64,000 nt of DNA from Streptomyces sp. NBC_00078 (GTDB lineage: Bacteria > Actinomycetota > Actinomycetes > Streptomycetales > Streptomycetaceae). Each line of letters starts with the position of its first letter. Positions within the stretch are counted from its first letter, which is position 1. Under the pieces are notes generated by a model that ran no database searches, was not told the DNA's origin, and was given only the letters and a program-made list of their open reading frames with translations. The position numbers were made by a program, and so were the translations under genes. The stretch spans positions 2,418,001-2,482,000 of the forward strand of contig NZ_JAPELX010000001.1 in assembly GCF_026343335.1 (NCBI RefSeq). Direction: 5' to 3'. Below, in pieces: positions 26,552-34,748 of this stretch.

Positions 26552-27673
26552 ATGAGCTCGCTTAATCTCGACGACTTCACCGATCTGATCGAGCGCCCTG
26601 ACGGCGGGGTGCGCCGCGACGCCGAGGAGCGCCGGGAGCGTCAGATCGTGCCCCCCGGGTCGCTGGGCCGCCTCGACGTCCTGGGCGAGTGGCTGTCCGC
26701 GGCACAGTCGGCGGTGCCGGTACGGCCGATCGAACGACCGCGGGTCATTCTGTTCGCCGGTGACCACAAGGTCGCCGAACTCGGCGTCTCGGCGCGGCCC
26801 GCGGGCAGCGCGGACGCCCTGGTGCGCGAGGTCCTGGAGGGCGGCCGTCCGGTGTCGGTGCTGGCCCGGCGCCTCGGCGTGCCGGTGCGCGTCGTCGACA
26901 TGGCGCTGGACTGCGATCCGGAGGCGCTGCCCGAGGAGGTCGCGGGGCACCGGGTGCGGCGCGGCAGCGGACGTATCGACATCGAGGACGCGCTGACGGC
27001 CGAGGAGGCGGAGGCCGCGTTCCGTGCCGGGGTCGCGGTGGCCGACGAGGAGGCCGACTCCGGTACGGATCTGGTGGTGCTCGGCGATGTGAGCGTCGGC
27101 GGGACGACACCGGCCGGCGTGCTGATCGCCGCGCTGTGCGGGACCGACGCGTCCGTCGTCACCGGGCGGGGCGGGCTCACCATCGACGACCTGGCCTGGA
27201 TGCGCAAGTGCGCGGCGATCCGGGACGCGCTCAGGCGGGCCCGGCCGGTGCTGGGCGACCAACTGCAGCTGCTGGCGGCCGTGGGCGGGGCCGATCTCAC
27301 CGCGATGACGGGTTTCCTGTTGCAGAGCGCGGTGCGCAAGACGCCGGTGATCCTGGACGGGGTCGTGGCGGCGGCCTGTGCGCTGGTGGCGCAGCGGGTC
27401 GCGTTCCGGGCACCGGACTGGTGGCTGGCCGCGCACGACAGCGGGGAGCCGGGCCAGGCGAAGGCGCTGGACCGGATGGCGCTGGAGCCGCTGCTGTCGC
27501 ACGGGGTGACCGTGGGCGAGGGCGCGGGGGGACTGCTGGCGCTGCCGCTGGTGCAGGCCGCGGCGGCGCTGGCCGCGGAGCTACCGGAGAAGCCGCAGGT
27601 GGCCGAGGTGGCTGAGAAGTCCGAGGAACCCGGGAAGAAGGGCGAGGAGACCGAGGCGGAGGAGAAGGGGTAG
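26552..27673 (+). CDS. cobT: Nicotinate-nucleotide:dimethylbenzimidazole phosphoribosyltransferase
   Basis: 373-residue enzyme activating the lower ligand base of cobalamin. PPGSLGRLDVLGEW near the N-terminus, LFAGDHKVAELGVS, GDVSVGGTTPAGV and the catalytic Glu in GVTVGEGAGG (about 323) are diagnostic. The ATG at 26552 (MSSLNLDDFTDLIERPDGG) is the natural start. The last 30 residues are a Glu/Lys-rich tail that is not part of the fold. The gene belongs functionally with cobU and cobS in this window. Confidence 0.95.
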   Translation: MSSLNLDDFTDLIERPDGGVRRDAEERRERQIVPPGSLGRLDVLGEWLSAAQSAVPVRPIERPRVILFAGDHKVAELGVSARPAGSADALVREVLEGGRPVSVLARRLGVPVRVVDMALDCDPEALPEEVAGHRVRRGSGRIDIEDALTAEEAEAAFRAGVAVADEEADSGTDLVVLGDVSVGGTTPAGVLIAALCGTDASVVTGRGGLTIDDLAWMRKCAAIRDALRRARPVLGDQLQLLAAVGGADLTAMTGFLLQSAVRKTPVILDGVVAAACALVAQRVAFRAPDWWLAAHDSGEPGQAKALDRMALEPLLSHGVTVGEGAGGLLALPLVQAAAALAAELPEKPQVAEVAEKSEEPGKKGEETEAEEKG

Positions 27674-27756
27674 GCCAAAGAACCCGCCGAAAGTCGACCG
27701 GCCTCAGACCAAAGATGGTGAGGTTCATCGAGGCATCGCCCATATGATCCTCATCC

Positions 27757-29493
27757 ATGGGAGATGCCCGAATTGCCTCGCGGCGTGCCGCCGCCTTCGC
27801 CGTCTGGTACTTGCGGGCCGTCGCGTTCGTCAATTTCCTCAGTGCCGTCTGGGTCTCTCTGGGGCAGGACGTGCGACGGCACAACCAGGAGAACTTCTTC
27901 ACCCCGTACCTGCTGACCGCTGGCTTCGCCTCCGGGGTCTTCACGGCGTTCCTCGCCATCACCATGCGGCGCCGCAAGCGCGCCGCATGGATCCTCAACC
28001 TCGCCCTGGCGGGCCCGTTCCTCGGGCTGTTCTCCTTCGCCATGACGTTCCCTGAGATCCGGCAGTACGTGCAGAACTGGATCTCGCTGGCCCTCACCGC
28101 CGCCTTCGTCGTGGCCCTGCTGGTCGGGCGGCGGGAGTTCTACGCCAAGGGCGACCGCTCGAACCCGAAGCTCGCCGCCGCCGTCGCGGTGGGCGGCACA
28201 CTGGTCGCCTCGCTGCTGGCGGCGCTGCTGGTGACGGTCACCAACGAGGCGGCGGACGCGTCCCGTTCGACGTTCCCCGAGCGGTGGCGCTACGGCACCT
28301 TCCGCCTCGTCTCCATCGCCGTCGACGAATCCCACTTCCCGGGCGTCGAGGCGCCGAACTGGATCAACGTCGCCATCAACGTCCTCAGCACGATCCTCGT
28401 CCTCGCCGTCTTCTACGCCGCCTTCCGGTCCCGGCGCGCCGTCGACCCGCTCACCGAGGACGACGAGAAGCGGCTGCGGGAGCTGCTGGAGCGGCAGGGC
28501 GAGCGGGACTCGCTCGGCTACTTCTCGCTGCGCCGGGAGAAGAGCGTCGTGTGGTCGCCGACCGGCAAGGCGGCTGTCGCGTACCGGGTCGTCGGGGGCG
28601 TCTCGCTGGCGTCCGGTGATCCCATCGGCGACCCGGAGGCCTGGCCCGGCGCGATCGAGCCGTGGCTGGCCGAGGCGCGGGCGCACGGCTGGATCCCGGC
28701 CGTGATGGGGGCGAGCGAGGAGGCCGGGACCGTGTACGCGCGACACGGCCTGGACGCGCTGGAGCTCGGCGACGAGGCCCTGGTGGAGGTCGCCGAGTTC
28801 ACCTTGGAGGGGCGCGCCATGCGGACGGTGCGGCAGGCCTACAACCGGGTGAAGCGGGCCGGGTACACCGTGCGCGTCCGGCGGCACGAGGACATCCCCG
28901 ACGACGAGATGACGTACCTGCTGAAGCGGGCGGACGACTGGCGCGACGGGGCCACCGAGCGTGGGTTCAGCATGGCGCTGGGCCGGCTCGGGGATCCGGA
29001 CGACGGCCAGTGCGTGATGCTCGAATGCACGGACGGTGAGGGCGAGTTGAGGGCGCTGCTGTCCTTCGTGCCCTGGGGGCCGCACGGGCTCTCCCTCGAC
29101 CTGATGCGACGCGACCGCGACTCCGACAACGGGCTGATGGAGTTCATGGTGCTCGAACTCCTGCGCCGCGCCGACGAGATCCAGGTCAGGCAGGTCTCGC
29201 TCAACTTCGCCATGTTCCGTTCCGTCTTCGAACGTGGGGCGCGCCTTGGTGCCGGGCCGGTGCTGCGGCTGTGGCGCTCGCTGCTCAGCTTCTTCTCGCG
29301 CTGGTGGCAGATCGAGTCGCTGTACCGCGCCAACGCCAAGTACCGGCCCATCTGGGAGCCCCGGTTCCTGCTCTTCGAGAAGAGCGCGGACCTGCCGCGC
29401 ATCGGTATCGCGTCGGCTCGCGCGGAAGGGTTTCTGGAGGCGCCCGGGCTGCCGAAGTGGCTGCACCGCAAGCACCTCGAAACGCACAGGTGA
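27757..29493 (+). CDS. DUF2156 membrane protein, phosphatidylglycerol lysyltransferase-like
   Basis: 578-residue protein. The N-terminal half has about six transmembrane helices (from about residue 10 to 225). The C-terminal part (about 240-560) is a GNAT-fold DUF2156 domain like that of MprF and LysX (YRVVGGVSLASGDPIGDPE, MLECTDGEGELRALLSFVPW, LNFAMFRSVFERGARL). Such proteins transfer an aminoacyl group to phosphatidylglycerol to reduce membrane charge; the amino acid cannot be told from sequence. The ATG is at 27757. The next gene follows after 10 nt, forming an operon. Confidence 0.85.
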   Translation: MGDARIASRRAAAFAVWYLRAVAFVNFLSAVWVSLGQDVRRHNQENFFTPYLLTAGFASGVFTAFLAITMRRRKRAAWILNLALAGPFLGLFSFAMTFPEIRQYVQNWISLALTAAFVVALLVGRREFYAKGDRSNPKLAAAVAVGGTLVASLLAALLVTVTNEAADASRSTFPERWRYGTFRLVSIAVDESHFPGVEAPNWINVAINVLSTILVLAVFYAAFRSRRAVDPLTEDDEKRLRELLERQGERDSLGYFSLRREKSVVWSPTGKAAVAYRVVGGVSLASGDPIGDPEAWPGAIEPWLAEARAHGWIPAVMGASEEAGTVYARHGLDALELGDEALVEVAEFTLEGRAMRTVRQAYNRVKRAGYTVRVRRHEDIPDDEMTYLLKRADDWRDGATERGFSMALGRLGDPDDGQCVMLECTDGEGELRALLSFVPWGPHGLSLDLMRRDRDSDNGLMEFMVLELLRRADEIQVRQVSLNFAMFRSVFERGARLGAGPVLRLWRSLLSFFSRWWQIESLYRANAKYRPIWEPRFLLFEKSADLPRIGIASARAEGFLEAPGLPKWLHRKHLETHR

Positions 29494-29503
29494 GGACCGC
29501 CGG

Positions 29504-30229
29504 ATGAACAGGCTCGCACGCTGGGCCCGCGCCGAATGGGGACTCCTGTACCGCACGGCGCGTGACCCGCTGGTCGAGCGGCGCCTGCGGGCGATCCCGA
29601 TGACGCTCGGGGCGGTGGCGCTGACGACGGTCGTGCAGATCGTGCAGAACCAGTCGTGGGGCTATCGGTTCGTGCAGGACGTCGGGGCCGTGCGCGCCGA
29701 GGACCCGCTGTGGCTGGCGCTGGTCCGCACTCCCCTCTCGCTGTTCGTCCCGGCGCTGGACCTCCCGGTCTGGGGCGCACTCGCGCAGATCCTCTTCGTC
29801 TTCGGGATCGCGGAGATCTGCATCGGCCGGTGGCGCACGCTCGTCATCGCCTACGCCGCCACCCTCGCCGGAACGCTGTACGCCCGCCTGGGCATCTGGC
29901 TCGGCTTCGACAGCCCGCTGGGGCTGCCCACTTCGGACGCGCGGGTCGTGGACACCGGCCCGTCGGCGGCCGTGGTGGGCCTCGCCGTCTTCCTCGGCTG
30001 GCGCTACGGCGCCCGTGTCACGGCCGGTGCGGTGATCGCGGCGATGGCGATCGAGGTGCTGCTGAAGGGAAACCTCGCCGGCAAGGAACACCTGGCGGCG
30101 ATCGCGACGGTGGTACTCCTGTGCGCCGTCTCGACCCTGCGCCACCGCCACCGCCACCGCCGCCGCCACCGGCCGAGTGGGCGGGCGCGATTCAGCTCCC
30201 GTCCGGGCCCGCCGCCGACAAGATCCTGA
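29504..30229 (+). CDS. Rhomboid-like membrane protein
   Basis: 241-residue protein with six hydrophobic helices. The pattern resembles a rhomboid intramembrane protease: a serine in TGPSAAVVGL (Ser154) and a histidine in GKEHLAAIATVVL (His196), about 40 residues apart as in active rhomboids. The usual GxSG reads GPSAA, so activity is doubtful. The C-terminus is His/Arg-rich (RHRHRHRRRHRP). GAGGA lies just upstream of the ATG, and the DUF2156 gene precedes it by 10 nt. Confidence 0.7.
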   Translation: MNRLARWARAEWGLLYRTARDPLVERRLRAIPMTLGAVALTTVVQIVQNQSWGYRFVQDVGAVRAEDPLWLALVRTPLSLFVPALDLPVWGALAQILFVFGIAEICIGRWRTLVIAYAATLAGTLYARLGIWLGFDSPLGLPTSDARVVDTGPSAAVVGLAVFLGWRYGARVTAGAVIAAMAIEVLLKGNLAGKEHLAAIATVVLLCAVSTLRHRHRHRRRHRPSGRARFSSRPGPPPTRS

Positions 30230-30271
30230 CATCCCCGGCCGAGGTCCGGGGGTCCCGGCGCTCGGGAGTTC

Positions 30272-31033
30272 TCACCGGCCCAGGGCGCGGGTCGGTTCAG
30301 GGTCGGGCTTTCCGCCGACGAGGTCCTGGAGCCTGCGGCGGGGGCCGGCCCAGCGGCGGTCGTGGCGGTAGGCGCGCAGGGTGGACCTGGCCCGGGCGCG
30401 CGGGCGGCGGCGGTAGAAGCGCCTGGCCCAGGGTGAGCCGGGACGGGCGAGGCGGACGGCACCGATCAGACCGACGAGCGGGATGATCACGCTGAAGATC
30501 GCCATCCTGGCCTTGCCCTTGCTCAGGACGGCCAGCGCGAACAGGAAGTTGATCACCACCGTCGAGATCACGCTGCCCCGGTCCTGCAGCTCCCCCTGGC
30601 TCATGTCGTTGACGCCGAACGGCGAGAAGCCCGCGAGCATCAGCCCGACCAGGGCCGCCGTCAGCACGACGACCTCCACGCTCTTGCGGCCCTCCTCGCT
30701 CCAGTAGACGTCGTCGAGGTGCAGGATCAGCGCGAACTCGTCGAGGACCAGGCCGGCCCCCATGCCGAAGACCACCGCGAAGGCGGCCGCGCCGAACCCG
30801 TGCCGGCTGCTGGCGACCGCTCCGAAGCCGCCGAGCACGGTGAGCACGACGCCGGGCACGACATGGTGGATGTGCAGCCCGCCCGCCTTGACGTTGCCGA
30901 AGGGGCCCTTGCCCGCCCGGATGAGGCGGACGATCATCCGGGTGATCAGGAACGTCAGCACGAACGCGGTGAGGGCGAGCAGCAACGGCAGCTTGCCGGG
31001 CTCGATGATGTTCCGCTGCAACCAATGTCCCAT
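30272..31033 (-). CDS. Integral membrane protein with His/Asp motifs, unknown function
   Basis: 253-residue membrane protein with about six helices and a very basic C-terminal tail. Two motifs suggest metal or lipid binding: LHIHHVVPG (about residue 53) and LDEFALILHLDDVYW (about 93-107). I recall homologues in many actinobacteria without assigned function. The ATG is at 31031-31033. It is convergent with the rhomboid-like gene and divergent from cobS. Confidence 0.8.
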   Translation of the reverse strand: MGHWLQRNIIEPGKLPLLLALTAFVLTFLITRMIVRLIRAGKGPFGNVKAGGLHIHHVVPGVVLTVLGGFGAVASSRHGFGAAAFAVVFGMGAGLVLDEFALILHLDDVYWSEEGRKSVEVVVLTAALVGLMLAGFSPFGVNDMSQGELQDRGSVISTVVINFLFALAVLSKGKARMAIFSVIIPLVGLIGAVRLARPGSPWARRFYRRRPRARARSTLRAYRHDRRWAGPRRRLQDLVGGKPDPEPTRALGR

Positions 31034-31081
31034 ATGCGCACTTTACTCAGCTGTGCCTGGCGGCATCCGCACCCCTCACAC

Positions 31082-31132
31082 CTGCCGGCCGGCCTTTCCG
31101 GCCGGGGGTCCGGGGGTTGTCCCCCGGAAGAA
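31082..31132. repeat. Common Streptomyces GC-rich intergenic repeat
   Basis: The stretch CTGCCGGCCGGCC...GGTCCGGGGGTTGTCCCCCGG contains two nested hairpins (GGCCGG/CCGGCC and CCGGGGG/CCCCCGG). It matches, from memory, a frequent Streptomyces intergenic element. Confidence 0.4.
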
Positions 31133-31184
31133 CGCAGCCACGGCCGCCGCGGCTGTCCCGACGACCGCCCGGTAACCTGCGCCG

Positions 31185-31970
31185 GTGCTCAAGACCCCCT
31201 GGCCGGACGGCCTCCGCTTCGCCTTCGGCACCCTCACCGTGCTGCCCGTCCCGGTGACCCGCTGGGACCGGGACGCCGCGCGCGGCGGCATGCTCTGCGC
31301 CCCGCTCGCCGGACTGGTCGTCGGCGGGTGCGCGGCGCTGGCCGGTGTGGCGCTGTCGGCACTGGGCGCCGGTCCGCTGCCGGCTGCCGTCGCCTCCGCC
31401 GCCGTACCCGCCGTCCTCACCCGCGGACTGCACCTCGACGGGCTCGCGGACACCGCGGACGGGCTCGGCAGCGGCAAGCCCGCCGAGGACGCGCTGCGGA
31501 TCATGAAGCAGTCGGACATCGGGCCGTTCGGGGTGATCACGCTCGTCCTGGTGCTGCTGGCGCAGGTGGCGGTGCTGGCTCAGGCGTACGGCGACTCGTG
31601 GGGGCGGGGTGCGCTCGCCGCCGTCGTCTCGGCGACCGCCGCCCGGCTCGCGCTCACCCTGGCCGCGCGGGCGGGCGTGCCGGCCGCCCGGCCCGAAGGG
31701 TTGGGGGCGGCGGTAGCGGGCGTGGTGCCGGTACGCGCGGCGGTGGTCGCGGCGGTCGTCGTGACCGGGGCGGCCGCCGCCGGGGGTGCGCTGACCGGGA
31801 CGTACGACATGGTCCGTACGGCGGCGGCGGTCCTTGCCTCCCTCGCCGTCGCCGAACTCCTGCTCCGCCACTGCACACGCCGCTTCGGCGGGGTCACCGG
31901 CGATGTGTTCGGAGGGCTGGCGGAGACCGCGGCGACGGTTTCGCTCCTGGTGCTGTCACTGGGGCAGTAG
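31185..31970 (+). CDS. cobS: Adenosylcobinamide-GDP ribazoletransferase (cobalamin synthase)
   Basis: 261-residue membrane enzyme joining adenosylcobinamide-GDP to alpha-ribazole, the last assembly step. GLHLDGLADTADGLGSGK and EDALRIMKQSDIGPFG are the conserved cytoplasmic motifs, and GDVFGGLAE near the C-terminus is also typical. Six to seven hydrophobic helices are visible. The start is GTG at 31185 (VLKTPWPDGLRF). An RDD gene follows 44 nt downstream. It completes the cobU/cobT/cobS set. Confidence 0.93.
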   Translation: MLKTPWPDGLRFAFGTLTVLPVPVTRWDRDAARGGMLCAPLAGLVVGGCAALAGVALSALGAGPLPAAVASAAVPAVLTRGLHLDGLADTADGLGSGKPAEDALRIMKQSDIGPFGVITLVLVLLAQVAVLAQAYGDSWGRGALAAVVSATAARLALTLAARAGVPAARPEGLGAAVAGVVPVRAAVVAAVVVTGAAAAGGALTGTYDMVRTAAAVLASLAVAELLLRHCTRRFGGVTGDVFGGLAETAATVSLLVLSLGQ

Positions 31971-32014
31971 TCTTTTCGGCCGTACGGACAAAAGATCGTG
32001 ATCGGGGGACGTTC

Positions 32015-32620
32015 GTGCCGAAACTTCGTCGTGCCATGGCCTGGTTCATCGACTTCGCGCTGGTGCTCGCACTGGCCGCCGCACTGGCTGCGCTCACCTT
32101 CCACCGCATCTCCGCGCTCGTCACCGACGTGCCCGAACTCGCCACCCGCGGCGGCTTCGACCTGGTGAGCTCGCGCGGCGACGTCATCGGCGCCTCGGAG
32201 AGCGTCGGGCTGTCGCTGTGGGGCAAGGTCGTGCTCCAGGTCGAGGAGGCCTTCGGGGCGCTGATCGTGGCGACGTTCCTGTACCAGTGGGGCTGCCTCG
32301 CGCTTGCCGGACGGACCATCGGCAAGGGACTGCTCGGGCTGAAGGTCACACCGAGCGCTCCTCGCCGGGCCGCCGTGCGCGCCGCCGTCACCACCGCCGC
32401 GGACATAGCCGTCTACGCCGTCGCCTGCATCCTGCTGGTCGAGGGTCACTTCGTGCTGTCGGTCCTCGTGTGGGCACTGGCCGTCACGATCTTCTTCCTC
32501 AACGCGCTGCCGGTCTTCTCGCCCACCCGCCGCTCCCTCGCCGACCGCTTGGCGGGCACGGCGGTGACCGGCTTCGGGATCACCGGGCCCGGCGCCACAC
32601 CCCCGGTTCGTCCGTTTTAG
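32015..32620 (+). CDS. RDD-family membrane protein
   Basis: 201-residue protein with RDD-like helices (RRAMAWFIDFALVLALAAA, ALAGRTIGKGLLGLKV, TRRSLADRLAGTAVTGFG). The usual Arg-Asp-Asp signature appears as RRAMAWFID and ADRLAGT. GTG at 32015 follows GGGGGA by 5 nt. The family's role is unclear; some members act in ion transport. It is probably co-transcribed with cobS. Confidence 0.85.
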   Translation: MPKLRRAMAWFIDFALVLALAAALAALTFHRISALVTDVPELATRGGFDLVSSRGDVIGASESVGLSLWGKVVLQVEEAFGALIVATFLYQWGCLALAGRTIGKGLLGLKVTPSAPRRAAVRAAVTTAADIAVYAVACILLVEGHFVLSVLVWALAVTIFFLNALPVFSPTRRSLADRLAGTAVTGFGITGPGATPPVRPF

Positions 32621-32936
32621 TTCCTGGTGCCGTACCCGCTGTCCGTTCTCGGGGCCGTACCGCTCGCACATCCGGTCGTCCGGCAACCGGCCGTCCGACA
32701 AACCGCCGGACACCGGCAGGGCGGCGATCCCGCCGGGGTGGACGGCGGCGGCCACGAGGTCCGCCGGGACCGAGTGAACGGGCGCACGCGCGTAGGCTCA
32801 GCCGGAGTGTTCGCCGCACCGGGACGGCCCCGCTGAGACCGCGCCCTCAGGTCGGATCTAGGGTCGGCTGTCGGGCCCGGTCGACCCACACAGATCGACC
32901 ACAGGAACTTCACATCGGAAGCGAGAATTCACCACC
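32621..32936. other. Intergenic region before pepA, no gene seen
   Basis: 316 nt with no frame showing convincing coding bias or ribosome site. It must hold the pepA promoter; TAGGGT near 32860 could be a -10, but no clear -35 accompanies it. The sequence before it is Pro/Arg-rich in every frame, typical of non-coding GC-rich DNA. Confidence 0.5.
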
Positions 32937-34484
32937 GTGACTGCTCTCACTCTCAGCACCGCCGCGGCGCCCGGTCTTCGGGCCGATGCGATCGTGATCG
33001 GTGTGGCCAAGGGCACCGGCTCCACATCTGGGGACCTGGTCGTGGCGCCCGGCGCCGAGGCCGTGGACAAGGCCTATGACGGCAAACTCGCCGGCGTCCT
33101 GGAGACCCTCGGTGCCTCCGGCGCCGAGGGCGAGGTGACCAAGCTGCCCGCGCCCTCCGGCTTCAAGGCCCCCGTCGTGGTGGCGGTGGGCCTGGGCTCG
33201 CAGCCCGATAAGGACGCGAACGGGGCCGCCTTCGACGCCGAGGTCCTGCGCAAGGCGGCGGGCGCCGCCGCCCGTACCCTCGTCGGCGCCAAGAAGGCCG
33301 CCTTCGCCCTGCCGGTCGGGGACCCCTCCGACATCGGCGCGATCGGCGAGGGCGTGCTGCTCGGCGCGTACTCCTTCGACGCCTACAAGGACAACGGCAA
33401 GAACGAGAAGGCCAAGAACGGCAAGGCACCGCTCGCCGAGGCCACCCTCCTCGGCGGCAAGCCCCGCGACAAGGCGCACAAGGCGGCCGTCGAGCGCGCC
33501 ACCGCCGTCGCCGAGGAACTCAACCGCGCCCGCGACCTGATCAACACCCCGCCGAACGACCTCGACCCGGAGGCCTTCGCCGCCGTCGCGCAGGCCGCGG
33601 CCAAGGAGCACGGCATCAAGGTGCAGGTGCTCGACGAGAAGGCACTGGAGAAGGGTGGCTACGGCGGCATCCTCGGCGTCGGCGCCGGTTCCGCAGCCGG
33701 CCCGCGGCTGGTGAAGCTGTCGTACACCTCCTCCAAGGCGAAGAAGCACCTCGCGCTCGTCGGCAAGGGCATCACCTACGACTCGGGCGGCATCTCGCTG
33801 AAGCCGGCGGGCCACAACGAGACGATGAAGTGCGACATGAGCGGTGCCGCCGCGGTCTTCGCGGCCGTCGTCGCCGCCGCGCGGCTCGGCCTTGAGGTCA
33901 ACGTCACCGGCTGGCTGGCGCTCGCCGAGAACATGCCCTCGGGTTCCGCGACCCGGCCCGGTGACGTGCTGCGCATGTACAGCGGCAAGACGGTCGAGGT
34001 CCTCAACACGGACGCCGAGGGCCGGCTGGTGCTCGCGGACGCGCTGTGGGCCGCGTCCCAGGAGAAGCCGGACGCCATCGTCGACGTCGCGACGCTCACC
34101 GGCGCGATGATGCTGGCGCTGGGCAGCCGGACGTTCGGGATCATGGCGAACGACGACGCGTTCCGCTCCGCGGTGCACGAGGCCGCCGAGGAGGTCGGTG
34201 AGCCGGCCTGGCCGATGCCGCTGCCGGAGCACCTGCGCAAGGGGATGGACTCCCCCACCGCCGACATCGCGAACATGGGTGAGCGGATGGGCGGCGGCCT
34301 GGTCGCCGGTCTGTTCCTGCGTGAGTTCGTGGGCGAGGGCATCACCTGGGCGCACCTGGACATCGCGGGCCCGGCCTTCAACGAGGGCGGACCCTTCGGG
34401 TACACCCCCAAGGGCGGTACGGGTACGGCGGTACGGACGCTGGTGCGGCTGGCGGAGCTGACCGCGGCGGGCGACCTGGGCTGA
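32937..34484 (+). CDS. pepA: Leucyl aminopeptidase (M17)
   Basis: 515-residue cytosolic dinuclear metallo-aminopeptidase. The M17 signature NTDAEGR is at residues 357-363; VGKGITYDSGGISLKP carries the metal-binding Lys and Asp; KCDMSGAAAV follows. The N-terminal macro-like domain covers about residues 1-170. The GTG at 32937 begins MTALTLSTAA. It is followed by a hairpin terminator at 34498. Confidence 0.96.
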   Translation: MTALTLSTAAAPGLRADAIVIGVAKGTGSTSGDLVVAPGAEAVDKAYDGKLAGVLETLGASGAEGEVTKLPAPSGFKAPVVVAVGLGSQPDKDANGAAFDAEVLRKAAGAAARTLVGAKKAAFALPVGDPSDIGAIGEGVLLGAYSFDAYKDNGKNEKAKNGKAPLAEATLLGGKPRDKAHKAAVERATAVAEELNRARDLINTPPNDLDPEAFAAVAQAAAKEHGIKVQVLDEKALEKGGYGGILGVGAGSAAGPRLVKLSYTSSKAKKHLALVGKGITYDSGGISLKPAGHNETMKCDMSGAAAVFAAVVAAARLGLEVNVTGWLALAENMPSGSATRPGDVLRMYSGKTVEVLNTDAEGRLVLADALWAASQEKPDAIVDVATLTGAMMLALGSRTFGIMANDDAFRSAVHEAAEEVGEPAWPMPLPEHLRKGMDSPTADIANMGERMGGGLVAGLFLREFVGEGITWAHLDIAGPAFNEGGPFGYTPKGGTGTAVRTLVRLAELTAAGDLG

Positions 34485-34497
34485 CGTCACGACGGGT

Positions 34498-34534
34498 GAG
34501 GGGGCTCCGCGCGCGGGTAGGGCGGAGCCCCCTC
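34498..34534 (+). terminator. Hairpin terminator after pepA
   Basis: GAGGGGGCTCCGC and GCGGAGCCCCCTC form a perfect 13-bp stem 14 nt after the pepA stop, followed by TTCTCT. Confidence 0.85.
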
Positions 34535-34748
34535 TTCTCTGCGCGCTCAGCCGGACGCGCCCTGCGCGCTCAACCGAACGTGGGACGTCTCACACACCGG
34601 CCCGGCGTCTCGTTCGCCCCCGACAAGTGCGAAGATGGGGCTCGGCAGGACAGGGCCCCCACCACAGGGCCGAAGAAAGAGCGGCCGGACACCAGCCGCC
34701 GACCGGTCACTGCTGACCGGCGTGGCGCACATGCATGGAGGACGTGAC

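Noticed and set aside
29504..30229. Confident call of an active rhomboid protease
   Set aside because: The serine motif is GPSAA rather than GxSG and several rhomboid landmarks are unclear, so only 'rhomboid-like' is stated.
32627..32836. 69-codon plus-strand ORF before pepA
   Set aside because: No ribosome site, Pro/Arg/Gly-rich composition and no third-position bias; treated as non-coding.
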